Origin: DASQPA01 sp963757335
GTDB lineage: Bacteria; Acidobacteriota; Thermoanaerobaculia; Multivoradales; UBA5704
Direction of reading: 5' to 3'
Length of the DNA stretch: 64,000 nt
NCBI GenBank assembly: GCA_963757335.1
Contig: CAVWRJ010000009.1
Location: forward strand, 1-64,000
Part shown: piece after piece, positions 24,741-32,414 of the stretch
Layout of the letters: each line of letters opens with the position of its first letter
Position numbering within the stretch: the stretch's first letter is position 1
Translations under genes and position numbers: made by a program
Notes under the pieces: generated by a model
What the model saw: the letters and a program-made list of their open reading frames with translations, nothing else
What the model was told of the DNA's origin: nothing
Databases searched by the model: none

Positions 24741-25436
24741 TCACGCCGCCTTCGACCGGGCGGCGGTGACCTCCACCGCCCCGGCCCCGGCCGCCGCCCG
24801 GCGGCGGTGGAAGACCACGACGTAGACGAGGTTGAAGAGGAGGGTCACCCAGACCATCGTCCCCAGAAAGTGCTTGTGGGGAAGGACCAGGAGGACGAAC
24901 CCGGCGAAGAGGGCGTTGCCGAGGAAGCTCGTCCAGCCCACGACGCCGGAGAAGAGCGCCGGGTCCTGCTGCAGAAAGAGGACGATGTACATGAAGCCCA
25001 TGACGACGGTGAGGAGGAAGGCCGAGGTCGCCCCGGTGGGGGTGTCATAGCCCTCGCCCACGAAGTAGTAGAGCCCCACCGTCCACGCGAGCACCCCCAC
25101 GACGTACATCGGCTTGAACCAGCGGCGCAGAACCGCGTTCTGCACCTGCTTGTGGCCGTACTTCCAGAGCCCGTAGTTGATGAAGAGGTCGAGGAAGAAC
25201 CAGAGCTGGTAGCCGAGCACGAAGAGCCGGCCGATGTTGACATGGAAGAGCCAGCTCCAGTTGAACTCCCAGGCGATGTTGGCCATCACGGCCACCGCGG
25301 GGATCTCGACGAACTGCTTCTTGACGATCCCCCGGATGACCCCCATGTAGGCGACCGCCCAGAGGGCACAGCCCAGCCCGAAAAGCACCAGCTCGGTCGT
25401 CGTGTAGTCGACGGTGTTGATCCAGCTCAGGGTCAT
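24741..25436 (-). CDS. Seven-TM membrane protein, possibly Pyr4/PaxB-like
   Basis: 231 aa with about seven hydrophobic helices and a positive C-terminus. TM2 contains MANIAWEFNWSWLFH; an Asn-x-x-Trp-Glu in an early helix resembles the catalytic-Glu region of transmembrane Pyr4/PaxB-type terpene cyclases, whose size (about 230-250 aa, 7 TM) also fits. Other seven-TM families are possible. Translation starts 9 bp beyond the 5' end of a minus-strand run that begins with the kinase/AAA gene at 29630, so it is probably last in that unit. Confidence 0.5.
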   Translation of the reverse strand: MTLSWINTVDYTTTELVLFGLGCALWAVAYMGVIRGIVKKQFVEIPAVAVMANIAWEFNWSWLFHVNIGRLFVLGYQLWFFLDLFINYGLWKYGHKQVQNAVLRRWFKPMYVVGVLAWTVGLYYFVGEGYDTPTGATSAFLLTVVMGFMYIVLFLQQDPALFSGVVGWTSFLGNALFAGFVLLVLPHKHFLGTMVWVTLLFNLVYVVVFHRRRAAAGAGAVEVTAARSKAA

Positions 25437-25448
25437 GCCTGTCCTCGC

Positions 25449-28400
25449 TTAAAGAGAAAGGTCGAGCGCTTCTTGTAGGTCCAGGAGAGTCGAGCCCTCC
25501 GTGAAGCCGGCGAGCAGCCGGGAGAGGAGCGCGCGGGCCTCGGCGCCGTGCCCCTGGGCCTGCCAGAGGCGCCCCAGGCTCACCGCGGCGCGGAGCTCGA
25601 GCAGCCGCGAGCCCTGGCCGCGGGCGATCCGCAGGGCCTCTTCGAAGTCCCGCTCGGCCGCGGTTTCGGAGCCAGGGGCGCCAGGGGCGCCAGGTGCGGC
25701 GGGCTCGCCGAGGGCCAGGTGGACCTCGCCGCGCCAGCGGTGGAGCTCGGCCAGGCAGAAGAGCTCGCCGGTCCGCAGCGACTCGGCGATCCCAAAGTCG
25801 GCGGCCGCCAGGGCCTCCGCCGTCCGCCCCGAGGCGAGATAGGCCTCGATCAGGTAGGAGCGGATGGAGGACTGGCCGAGCCGGGCGCCGACCCGGAAGT
25901 AGGCCGCCTGGGCGCCCTCGATCTGGGCGATCCCCGTCGACCGCTCGCCGGGGTCGTCGGAGAGCGCCAGGGTCCAGCCGAGGAAGGTGAGGCTGCTCGC
26001 CAGCCAGAACAGCCCCTTCTCCTCGGAGAGCCGGCGCAGCTCGTCGGCCGCGGCGTGGCAGGCCTCGCGCTCCCGCCTCAGGAGGTGGAGGTAGGCGGTG
26101 TAGTTGAGGCCGAAGGCCCGGCTCGGCAGGTGCTGGCTGCGGGTCCCCAGCTCGACCGCCTCCCGGGTCCGCTCCAGGGCCTGGTCGGGGAAGCCCTGCT
26201 GCCAGAGGGCGATCGCCAGGCAGGAGCGCAGTCCCACCTGGGCGTCGACGTTCTGCTGGGTGGGGATGGGGCGGTCGAGGGCATCGGCGTCGAGGCCGCG
26301 CTCCATCTGGAGCCGGGCCTTTTCGAGGTCGCCGCAGTAGAAGTAGGTCGAGCCCAGGGCGTAGCAGGCCTGCCCCAGGAGGTCGCGGTCGCCGCTCGCC
26401 TCGGCCAGGGCGAGGATCTGCTCGCCCAGCGCCCGCGCCTTTTCCATGTCGGCCCGCACGACGTAGAAGTGCCAGAGCCCGAGGAGGATGCGGAACTGCT
26501 CCGGCCCCGAGGTCGGGCCCTCGGCGAGCTCGTAGGCGCGCTGGTAGACCTCCTCCACCTCGGCGGCCCCGAAGCCCCGGGTATTGCTGAGCGCCGGCCC
26601 GAGGGTGATCAGGAGCTCGAGCTCCCGCCGCCGCCGCTCGGCAGCGGGGAGGGCGGCGACCCGCCCGAGGCCGTTCTGGAGATACTGGGCCGCCTCCACG
26701 TCGGCCGAGCCGGCGAGCGCCTGGAGGCCGGCGCTCAGCCAGGCGTCCACCGCCTTGTCGTCCTGCTGGGCCTCGGTCCAGTGGCGGGCGAGGATCTCCG
26801 GCTGGCGGGCGGCGACCTCGGGGAAGCGGGCGGTGAGCATCTCGGCGATCTGGCGGTGGAGCTGCTGGCGCTCCCGCTTCAAGAGCGAGTCGTAGGCCGC
26901 GTCCTGCACCAGGGCGTGCTTGAAGAGGTAGCGGGTCTCCGCCCCGGCGCCCCGGCGGTGCACCAGCTCGGCCTGGACGAGCTGCCGCAGCTCCCGGTGG
27001 AGGGTCGCCTCGTCGAGCGGGGAGACGGCGGCGAGCTGCTCGAAGGTGAAGGAGCGGCCGAGGACGGCGGCGAGCTGCGCCACCTGCTTGGCCGGCCCCA
27101 GGCGGTCGAGCCGGGCGGCGAGCGAGTCGCGGAGCGTCGCCGGCAGCTCCAGTCGGCTGCCGCCAGTGTCCAAGAGATCGCCGGTCTCGAGCACCGCCTT
27201 GGTCAGCTCCTCGACGAAGAGGGGGACGCCGTCGGTGTGGGCGACGATCCGCCGCCTTAATCCCGCGGGGAGGTCGTGGCCGGCCGCCACCCGGTCGACG
27301 AGCCGCTCGACCTCCCCCGCGCTCAAAGCGTTGAGGGTCACCGGGGTGAGATGGGCCCGCGGGCCCCAGAGGACCTGCAGGCTGTGCAGACGGAGCGTCA
27401 CCACGAGGAGGAGGGGGACGGTCGCCACCGGGTCGAGCATGCGGTCGAGCCAGCCGAGGCTCGAAGGGTCGAACCAGTGGAGGTCCTCGATCACCACCAC
27501 CAGGGGCCGGCGCTCGGCGCTCTCGACGAGGACCGCGACCAGGGCCTGGAGGGTCCGCTCCTTCTGCCGCTCGGGGCCGAGGTCGAGCGGCGCCGCAGCG
27601 GGGAGGGGCAGGCCGAGGAGGGGAGCGAGGAAGGGCAGGGACTCGGCCAATCCGAGCCCGGCGAGGAAACGTTCGAGCTCGGGGAGGCCCGCCGTACCCT
27701 TCTCCTCGGCGTCCTGGATGTCCTGGGCGAGCGCCTGCCGCAGCAGGGCGACCACCGGCTGGAGGGGGGAGCCCTGGAGATAGGGCGAGGCGTAGCAGGA
27801 GAGCCAACGCGCGGCCCCCTCCCCCAGGCGTTCGCGGAAGGCCTGCACCAGGCGCGACTTGCCGATCCCGGCCTCGCCGCTCACCAGGACCACCTGGCCC
27901 ATCCCCTCGGCGGCGAGCGCGAAGCGGCCGAGGAGGAGATCGAGCTCGCGCTCGCGGCCGATCAGGGGGGCGTGCGGCGCTAAGGGAACGCCGGCGGCGG
28001 TCTCCTCCGGCGAGGCCGCCGGGGCGATCACCCGGTGGGCGGTGACCGGCCCCTCCGCTCCCGGCAGGCGGGCCGGGGTCAGCGGCTCGGTGGCGAAGCC
28101 GCGCTGGACGAGGAGCTGGGTGGCCGGGCTCAGCAGGACCGACCCCGGCTCGGCCAGGGCGGCGAGCCCGAGGGCGAGGTCGAGGGTCGGCCCCAGGGTG
28201 AGCGGATCCGCCTGGCCGGGATCGGTCGCCACCACCGCCGCGCCGGTGTGGATGCCGGAGCGCAGAGCGAGGCCGGAGGTGCCGCCCAGAAACCGCGCCG
28301 CCCGCAGAGCCAGCTCGTGGGCGGCGCGCACGGCACGGTCGGCGTCGTGCTCGTCGGCGTGGGGATAGCCGAAGCAGAGCACCAGCCGGTGGCCGAGGAG

Positions 28401-29630
28401 GTTCGCCAGGTGCCCGCCGAGCTGGGCGGTGACCGCCGCCACGGCGGCCCGCAACTCCGGCAGCACCTCGTCGAGGATCTCGGGGTCTAAAGTGCCGGAG
28501 CTCCGGCCGCCGCCGGCCGGGGTCAGCTCGCAGCAGAGGACCGTCACCTGCCGCCGCTCGCGGAGAGGGCGGCCCTGACGGGACGAGCCCGCGGTGACGG
28601 CGGTGGCGGCAGTCACCGGGATCGGCTCCGGGGAGGTCGGAGGAGCGGCTGGGGGCTGACGCTGCCAGGGCACGTTCTGGGAGAGGGTCTGCTCCGCCGA
28701 AACGCTCCAGTCCGGCCAGGCGACGCTCTCCACCGGGGCCGCGGCATCCCGCCTGGCCGCCGTGGGAGACACCCCCGCCGGGAGGGCCGCGTCGATCTCC
28801 GCCAGCAGCGCCAGGACCGCCTCGGCGCTCGCCGGGCGGTTGTGGGGGACCTTGGCGAGCAGGCGGTCGACGAGCTGGCAGAGGGCGGGCGGCACCTCGG
28901 GCTGGAGCGCCGGGATCGGCCGGTGGGCGAGGCTGCAGATCCGCGCCAGAGTCTCGCCCCCGTTGGCGGCGCGGAAGGGCGATACCCCGGTCAGCAGCTC
29001 GTAGAGGAGAGAGCCGAAGGAGAAGAGGTCGGCGCGGGCGTCCATGGGGAGCCCCATGGCCTGCTCCGGCGACATGGCGTGGGAGGTGCCGAGGATGACC
29101 CCGGCTCGCGAGAGCCCCTCGTCCTGGGGCTCGCCGAGGAACTTGGCGATGCCGAAGTCGAGGATCTTGACATGGCCGGCGCGGGTGACCATGACGTTGG
29201 CGGTTTTGAGGTCGCGATGGAGAATGCCCTGCCGGTGAGCCTCGGCGAGCCCCTCGACGATCTCCCGGCCGAGCCGGACGGCCTCCCGCCAGTCGAGCGG
29301 CCCGCCGCGCAGGCGCTGGTCCAGGGTCTCCCCCTCCACCAGCTCCATGGCGAGCCAGTCGCCGGCCGCGGTCTCGACGATCTCGTAGACATGGACGATC
29401 GCCGGGTGGTTCAGGCGGGCCGCGGCCCGCGCCTCGCGCCGGAAGCGGGCCCGGCGGACGGGATCGGTGCCGTCGGCGAGCAGGTGCTTCAAGGCGAGGG
29501 AGCGCTCCAGGGTCTCGTCGAAGGCCCGGTAGACGGCTCCCATGCCGCCGGTGCCGAGGCGCTCCTCGATCCTGTAGCAACCGATCCGGCCGGGCAGACC
29601 GGCCCCATCATGAGCCTCTACGGGGGTCAC
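25449..29630 (-). CDS. Ser/Thr kinase + cyclase-like + AAA ATPase + TPR regulator
   Basis: 1393 aa, GTG start without a clear SD. Order: a Hanks-type kinase at residues about 18-275 (LGTGGMGAVYRAF, HRDLKTANVMV, DFGIAKFL); a class III cyclase-homology domain at about 355-530 (RRQVTVLCCELTPAG, VLCFGYPHADEHDADRAV); an AAA_16 ATPase from about 560 (VLVSGEAGIGKSRLVQAF Walker A, PLVVVIEDLHWFDPSS Walker B); and C-terminal TPRs to 1393. In the cyclase domain the first metal Asp is Glu and the second (GDG/LLAYFGYP-type) is lost, so it is probably a non-catalytic sensor. Likely a cytoplasmic signalling hub; no partner gene is evident. Confidence 0.88.
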   Translation of the reverse strand: MTPVEAHDGAGLPGRIGCYRIEERLGTGGMGAVYRAFDETLERSLALKHLLADGTDPVRRARFRREARAAARLNHPAIVHVYEIVETAAGDWLAMELVEGETLDQRLRGGPLDWREAVRLGREIVEGLAEAHRQGILHRDLKTANVMVTRAGHVKILDFGIAKFLGEPQDEGLSRAGVILGTSHAMSPEQAMGLPMDARADLFSFGSLLYELLTGVSPFRAANGGETLARICSLAHRPIPALQPEVPPALCQLVDRLLAKVPHNRPASAEAVLALLAEIDAALPAGVSPTAARRDAAAPVESVAWPDWSVSAEQTLSQNVPWQRQPPAAPPTSPEPIPVTAATAVTAGSSRQGRPLRERRQVTVLCCELTPAGGGRSSGTLDPEILDEVLPELRAAVAAVTAQLGGHLANLLGHRLVLCFGYPHADEHDADRAVRAAHELALRAARFLGGTSGLALRSGIHTGAAVVATDPGQADPLTLGPTLDLALGLAALAEPGSVLLSPATQLLVQRGFATEPLTPARLPGAEGPVTAHRVIAPAASPEETAAGVPLAPHAPLIGRERELDLLLGRFALAAEGMGQVVLVSGEAGIGKSRLVQAFRERLGEGAARWLSCYASPYLQGSPLQPVVALLRQALAQDIQDAEEKGTAGLPELERFLAGLGLAESLPFLAPLLGLPLPAAAPLDLGPERQKERTLQALVAVLVESAERRPLVVVIEDLHWFDPSSLGWLDRMLDPVATVPLLLVVTLRLHSLQVLWGPRAHLTPVTLNALSAGEVERLVDRVAAGHDLPAGLRRRIVAHTDGVPLFVEELTKAVLETGDLLDTGGSRLELPATLRDSLAARLDRLGPAKQVAQLAAVLGRSFTFEQLAAVSPLDEATLHRELRQLVQAELVHRRGAGAETRYLFKHALVQDAAYDSLLKRERQQLHRQIAEMLTARFPEVAARQPEILARHWTEAQQDDKAVDAWLSAGLQALAGSADVEAAQYLQNGLGRVAALPAAERRRRELELLITLGPALSNTRGFGAAEVEEVYQRAYELAEGPTSGPEQFRILLGLWHFYVVRADMEKARALGEQILALAEASGDRDLLGQACYALGSTYFYCGDLEKARLQMERGLDADALDRPIPTQQNVDAQVGLRSCLAIALWQQGFPDQALERTREAVELGTRSQHLPSRAFGLNYTAYLHLLRREREACHAAADELRRLSEEKGLFWLASSLTFLGWTLALSDDPGERSTGIAQIEGAQAAYFRVGARLGQSSIRSYLIEAYLASGRTAEALAAADFGIAESLRTGELFCLAELHRWRGEVHLALGEPAAPGAPGAPGSETAAERDFEEALRIARGQGSRLLELRAAVSLGRLWQAQGHGAEARALLSRLLAGFTEGSTLLDLQEALDLSL

Positions 29631-29754
29631 GGACGAATTTTAACGCGCGGCCGGGGGAAGCGCCAACCGGCGGATGCAGGAGATGACCTGCTCCAATTCT
29701 AAAACAACCCGGACGGCAGCCCGGTTCGAAGCCTCGGGGCCGGCCGCCCCGGCG

Positions 29755-29781
29755 CCCCGTCGTGACGCATTCACGACGGGG
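29755..29781. promoter_or_regulatory. Perfect 11-bp inverted repeat
   Basis: CCCCGTCGTGA, 5-nt spacer CGCAT, TCACGACGGGG. It lies in the 360-bp region between the divergent kinase gene and the riboswitch-controlled gene and could be an operator or an RNA hairpin. Confidence 0.55.
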
Positions 29782-29838
29782 AATAAACAAATCAATTGGA
29801 TCAATATCATTTACAGAAATCTAAAGGAAACGATAAGA

Positions 29839-29868
29839 TTGACGTCCTCCCGGTTGTCGATCGACAAT
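29839..29868 (+). promoter_or_regulatory. Putative promoter upstream of the riboswitch
   Basis: TTGACG (29839-29844), an 18-bp spacer and GACAAT (29863-29868). A start site about 7 nt later would begin the transcript at the 5' edge of the c-di-GMP aptamer, which supports the assignment. Confidence 0.5.
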
Positions 29869-29870
29869 GA

Positions 29871-29958
29871 AATCAGGCCGTACGCTAAAGGCAACGCCGC
29901 CGCGAGGCGACCACGCAAAGCCCAGGATCTCAACTCCGAGACAGCCAGGCTGCCGTAA
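29871..29958 (+). ncRNA. Cyclic di-GMP-I (GEMM) riboswitch aptamer
   Basis: The GEMM-I signature is present in order: TACGCTAAAGGCAA (equivalent of the CACGCACAGGGCAAA segment), a small hairpin GCCGCGAGGC, the invariant ACGCAAAGCC (29913-29922), a G+C stem (GGATCTC/GAGAC), and the tetraloop-receptor-side hairpin CAGCCAGGCTGCCG (29942-29955). The aptamer ends 32 nt before the start codon of the LamG/serine-hydrolase gene. It binds c-di-GMP and should tie that secreted protein to surface or biofilm signalling. Confidence 0.85.
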
Positions 29959-29960
29959 GA

Positions 29961-29984
29961 CCTCCCAGTTTTTTATCAGGGAGG
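29961..29984 (+). promoter_or_regulatory. SD-sequestering hairpin of the riboswitch
   Basis: CCTCCC (29961-29966) pairs with GGGAGG (29979-29984), which is the Shine-Dalgarno of the gene starting at 29991. The loop contains a run of six T. This is the likely expression platform, working at translation; the T-run leaves a termination mechanism possible. Confidence 0.65.
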
Positions 29985-29990
29985 AGCTCC

Positions 29991-32246
29991 ATGTCATCCT
30001 TAGTAGCTCTCTCAATCGGGCGTTTGGCAAGATTTACCGCGGCGATCGTCGCCGCCTCTCTCGCCACCTCCCTCGCCGGGACCGCGGCGTGGGCCGACAC
30101 CACCGCGGGGCTCGTCGGCTACTGGGCGCTCGACGACGATCCGTCGTCGACCCTGGCGGCCGACAGCTCGGGGAGCGGCAACAACGGCACGCTTTACAAC
30201 GGACCGCTCTGGACGAGCGGCAAGCTGGGCGGCGGGCTCAGCTTCGACGGCGTCAACGACCGGGTGGACATCACACCGTTCACCCCGCCGACTCAAGGGA
30301 CGCTGGCGTTCTGGATCTACCCCACCTCGAACAAGGCGGGCCAGCGCATCCTCGGCGCTCACGACGCCTTCGAGCTGCGCTTGAACGGCGACCTGCGGCT
30401 GAGCAACGAGCTGTTCGCCGCCGGCGCCAACGTGCTGACCTCGATCTCGCCCCTCCACCTCAACCAGTGGACCCACCTGGCCTTCACCTGGAACTACTCG
30501 ACCCACCGGCTGGAGACCTACATCAACGGCGTCCTCGACTCCGCTGGCGCGCTCGCGAACTACAATCCCGCCGGTCCGCTCACCCTCTCGCTCGGTACCC
30601 GCTCGCAGCTCACGCCTTTCTTCAAGGGCAAGCTCGACGACCTCCACCTTTACAATCGAGTGCTCGGGCAGCCGGACATCCAGACCCTCTACACCGGCGT
30701 CGTCGACACCACACCGCCGACGGTCGCCATCACCGCTCCGCAGAACGGCGACGGCCTCATCAATACGGTCGTCGTCTCGGCCGCCGCCACGGACGATGTC
30801 GCCATGGGGAACGTGCGCTTCCAGCTCGACGGCGCCGATGTAGGCGTCGCTGCCGCCCCGCCCTACAACGTCTCCTGGAACACTCTCGTCGGCGCCGACG
30901 GCCCCCATGTCCTGACCGCCATCGCGACCGACCTCTCGGGCAACTCCACGACCTCGGACCCCGTCTCCGTCGAGGTCGACAACGACCCCGACGTCACCCC
31001 GCCGTCGGTGCCCGTCATCACCGCCGTCGGCACCAGCTCGCCCTACCAGGCGAGCGTCTCCTGGCAGGCCTCGACGGACAACGCCGCGGTGGCCAACTAT
31101 CACGTCTGGCGGGACGGCAGCCTCATCGCGACGACGAGCGCCCGCACCTATGCGGACGGCGGCCGCTACGCCGCCACCAGCTACGGCTATCAGGTGAGCG
31201 CGATCGACATCTACGGCAACGAGTCGGCGCTCTCCGACCCCGCGACCGTCACCACCCTGGCCGCGCTCCCTGCCGTCTTTCCGGGCACCGCCTGGGCGAC
31301 CACGTCGCCCGAGATGGTGGGCTTCGATCGCAGCAAGCTCGATCAGCTGAAGGCCGCCTCGGGCAGTCAGATCGGGGTGATCGTCAAAGACGGCTACCTC
31401 GTCTACAGCTGGGGCAACACGGCGACCAAGTTCGACTGGGGCTCGGCGGCGAAGCCGGTGCTCTCGACGATGCTCTTCTTCGCCATCAACGAGGGCCGGG
31501 TCGCGAGCCCCGACAGCCTCGTCCGCGATTGGGGATGGAATCTCTCGGCGAAGGATCAGCCGATGACCTTCCGGGAGCTCGCCGACATGACGAGCGGCTA
31601 CGCCCTCCCCGAAGCTCCCGGCACCCGCTGGGCCTACAACGACTATGGAATCCAGCTCTACGCCCTCACTCTCTTCAACCGGGTCTTCACCGACGGCACC
31701 GCCGACGCGGCGGCCAGAAACCCCAACCGGCTGGGCGCGCTCCAGCTCCAGGACGGCTCGCTCTTCGGGCCGGTCCGCGGCGCTCTGGGCCTCTATACGT
31801 CGGTTCGCGACTATGCCCGGGTCGGTTGGCTGTGGCTCAACAAAGGCAGTTGGAACGGCACCCCTCTCCTCCCCTCGAGCCTCTTCGATTCCTACATGGT
31901 GAACGCCGACGTCCCGGCGAACCTGCCGCGGACGGCGGGCGGCCAGAACGACTATCTCCAGATCGGGACCTATGGCGGCGCCACCAACCAGTCGGCCTTC
32001 GGCCCCGGGGTCTACGGCTTCAACTGGTGGCACAATACGGCCGGAGCGTTCTGGCCGGACGCGCCGGCGGACACCTTTCAGGCCAACGGTCACGCCAACG
32101 GCGAGGTGGTGACGGTGATCCCGAGCCTGCACATCGTCGCCGCCTGGAAGAGCACCGCCGGCGATTCGAACACCTTTCCCCAGGCCATGGACAACCTGCT
32201 CAAGATCCTGGTCGGCGCGGTCACGGCTCCGCCGCCCTCTCCGTAA
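29991..32246 (+). CDS. Secreted LamG + Ig-like + Fn3 + serine hydrolase protein
   Basis: 751 aa. Signal peptide (residues 1-36, ending TAAWA-D). LamG jelly roll at about 40-240 (LVGYWALDDDPSSTLAADSS, FDGVNDRVDI, KLDDLHLYNRVL). Ig-like domain at about 243-333 (PTVAITAPQNGDGL). Fn3 at about 338-425 (VSWQASTDNAAVANYHVWRD). C-terminal beta-lactamase-fold serine hydrolase at about 430-745, with S-A-A-K as the SxxK catalytic pair (WGSAAKPVLSTML), a YNDYG Tyr motif, and HANGEVV near the end in place of the third box. Substrate unknown (ester, amide or D-peptide). Exported and controlled by the upstream c-di-GMP riboswitch. Confidence 0.85.
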   Translation: MSSLVALSIGRLARFTAAIVAASLATSLAGTAAWADTTAGLVGYWALDDDPSSTLAADSSGSGNNGTLYNGPLWTSGKLGGGLSFDGVNDRVDITPFTPPTQGTLAFWIYPTSNKAGQRILGAHDAFELRLNGDLRLSNELFAAGANVLTSISPLHLNQWTHLAFTWNYSTHRLETYINGVLDSAGALANYNPAGPLTLSLGTRSQLTPFFKGKLDDLHLYNRVLGQPDIQTLYTGVVDTTPPTVAITAPQNGDGLINTVVVSAAATDDVAMGNVRFQLDGADVGVAAAPPYNVSWNTLVGADGPHVLTAIATDLSGNSTTSDPVSVEVDNDPDVTPPSVPVITAVGTSSPYQASVSWQASTDNAAVANYHVWRDGSLIATTSARTYADGGRYAATSYGYQVSAIDIYGNESALSDPATVTTLAALPAVFPGTAWATTSPEMVGFDRSKLDQLKAASGSQIGVIVKDGYLVYSWGNTATKFDWGSAAKPVLSTMLFFAINEGRVASPDSLVRDWGWNLSAKDQPMTFRELADMTSGYALPEAPGTRWAYNDYGIQLYALTLFNRVFTDGTADAAARNPNRLGALQLQDGSLFGPVRGALGLYTSVRDYARVGWLWLNKGSWNGTPLLPSSLFDSYMVNADVPANLPRTAGGQNDYLQIGTYGGATNQSAFGPGVYGFNWWHNTAGAFWPDAPADTFQANGHANGEVVTVIPSLHIVAAWKSTAGDSNTFPQAMDNLLKILVGAVTAPPPSP

Positions 32247-32318
32247 CCGCCCAATAACTTAAGGAGCATAGTAATGTAATTCTTTTTAATAGATGCTTGC
32301 GCACTTGTCAAAGGTTTG

Positions 32319-32397
32319 GTAGGGTGACCGGACCCTAGAGGCAGCGGCTGTTGCTGCCTCGGGGTTCTTCAAATTGGCACCTCGTGCCACCGGTCCA
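32319..32397 (+). ncRNA. Structured 5' leader, unknown class
   Basis: A closing stem GACCGG (about 32324-32329) with CCGGTC (about 32390-32395) encloses two hairpins: ACCC-TA-GAGGCAGC paired with GCTGCCTC-G-GGGT, and TGGCAC paired with GTGCCA over a CTC loop. The layout is a three-way junction placed directly before the SD of the DUF5060 gene. It does not fit GEMM. Confidence 0.5.
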
Positions 32398-32414
32398 TGG
32401 AGGATCACCTGCCT

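Noticed and set aside
25045..29580. 1511-codon open frame on the minus strand
   Set aside because: It lies in another frame of the kinase/AAA/TPR and seven-TM genes, is extremely Arg/Pro/Gly-rich, and shows no domain. Shadow of high G+C.
30012..32132. 706-codon frame antisense to the LamG/hydrolase gene
   Set aside because: Arg/Gly/Val-rich antisense shadow; the plus-strand frame has a signal peptide, riboswitch and domains.
32319..32397. Second c-di-GMP riboswitch
   Set aside because: It lacks ACGCAAAG and the GCAGCCAGG-type segment; structure differs, so listed only as an unknown leader.
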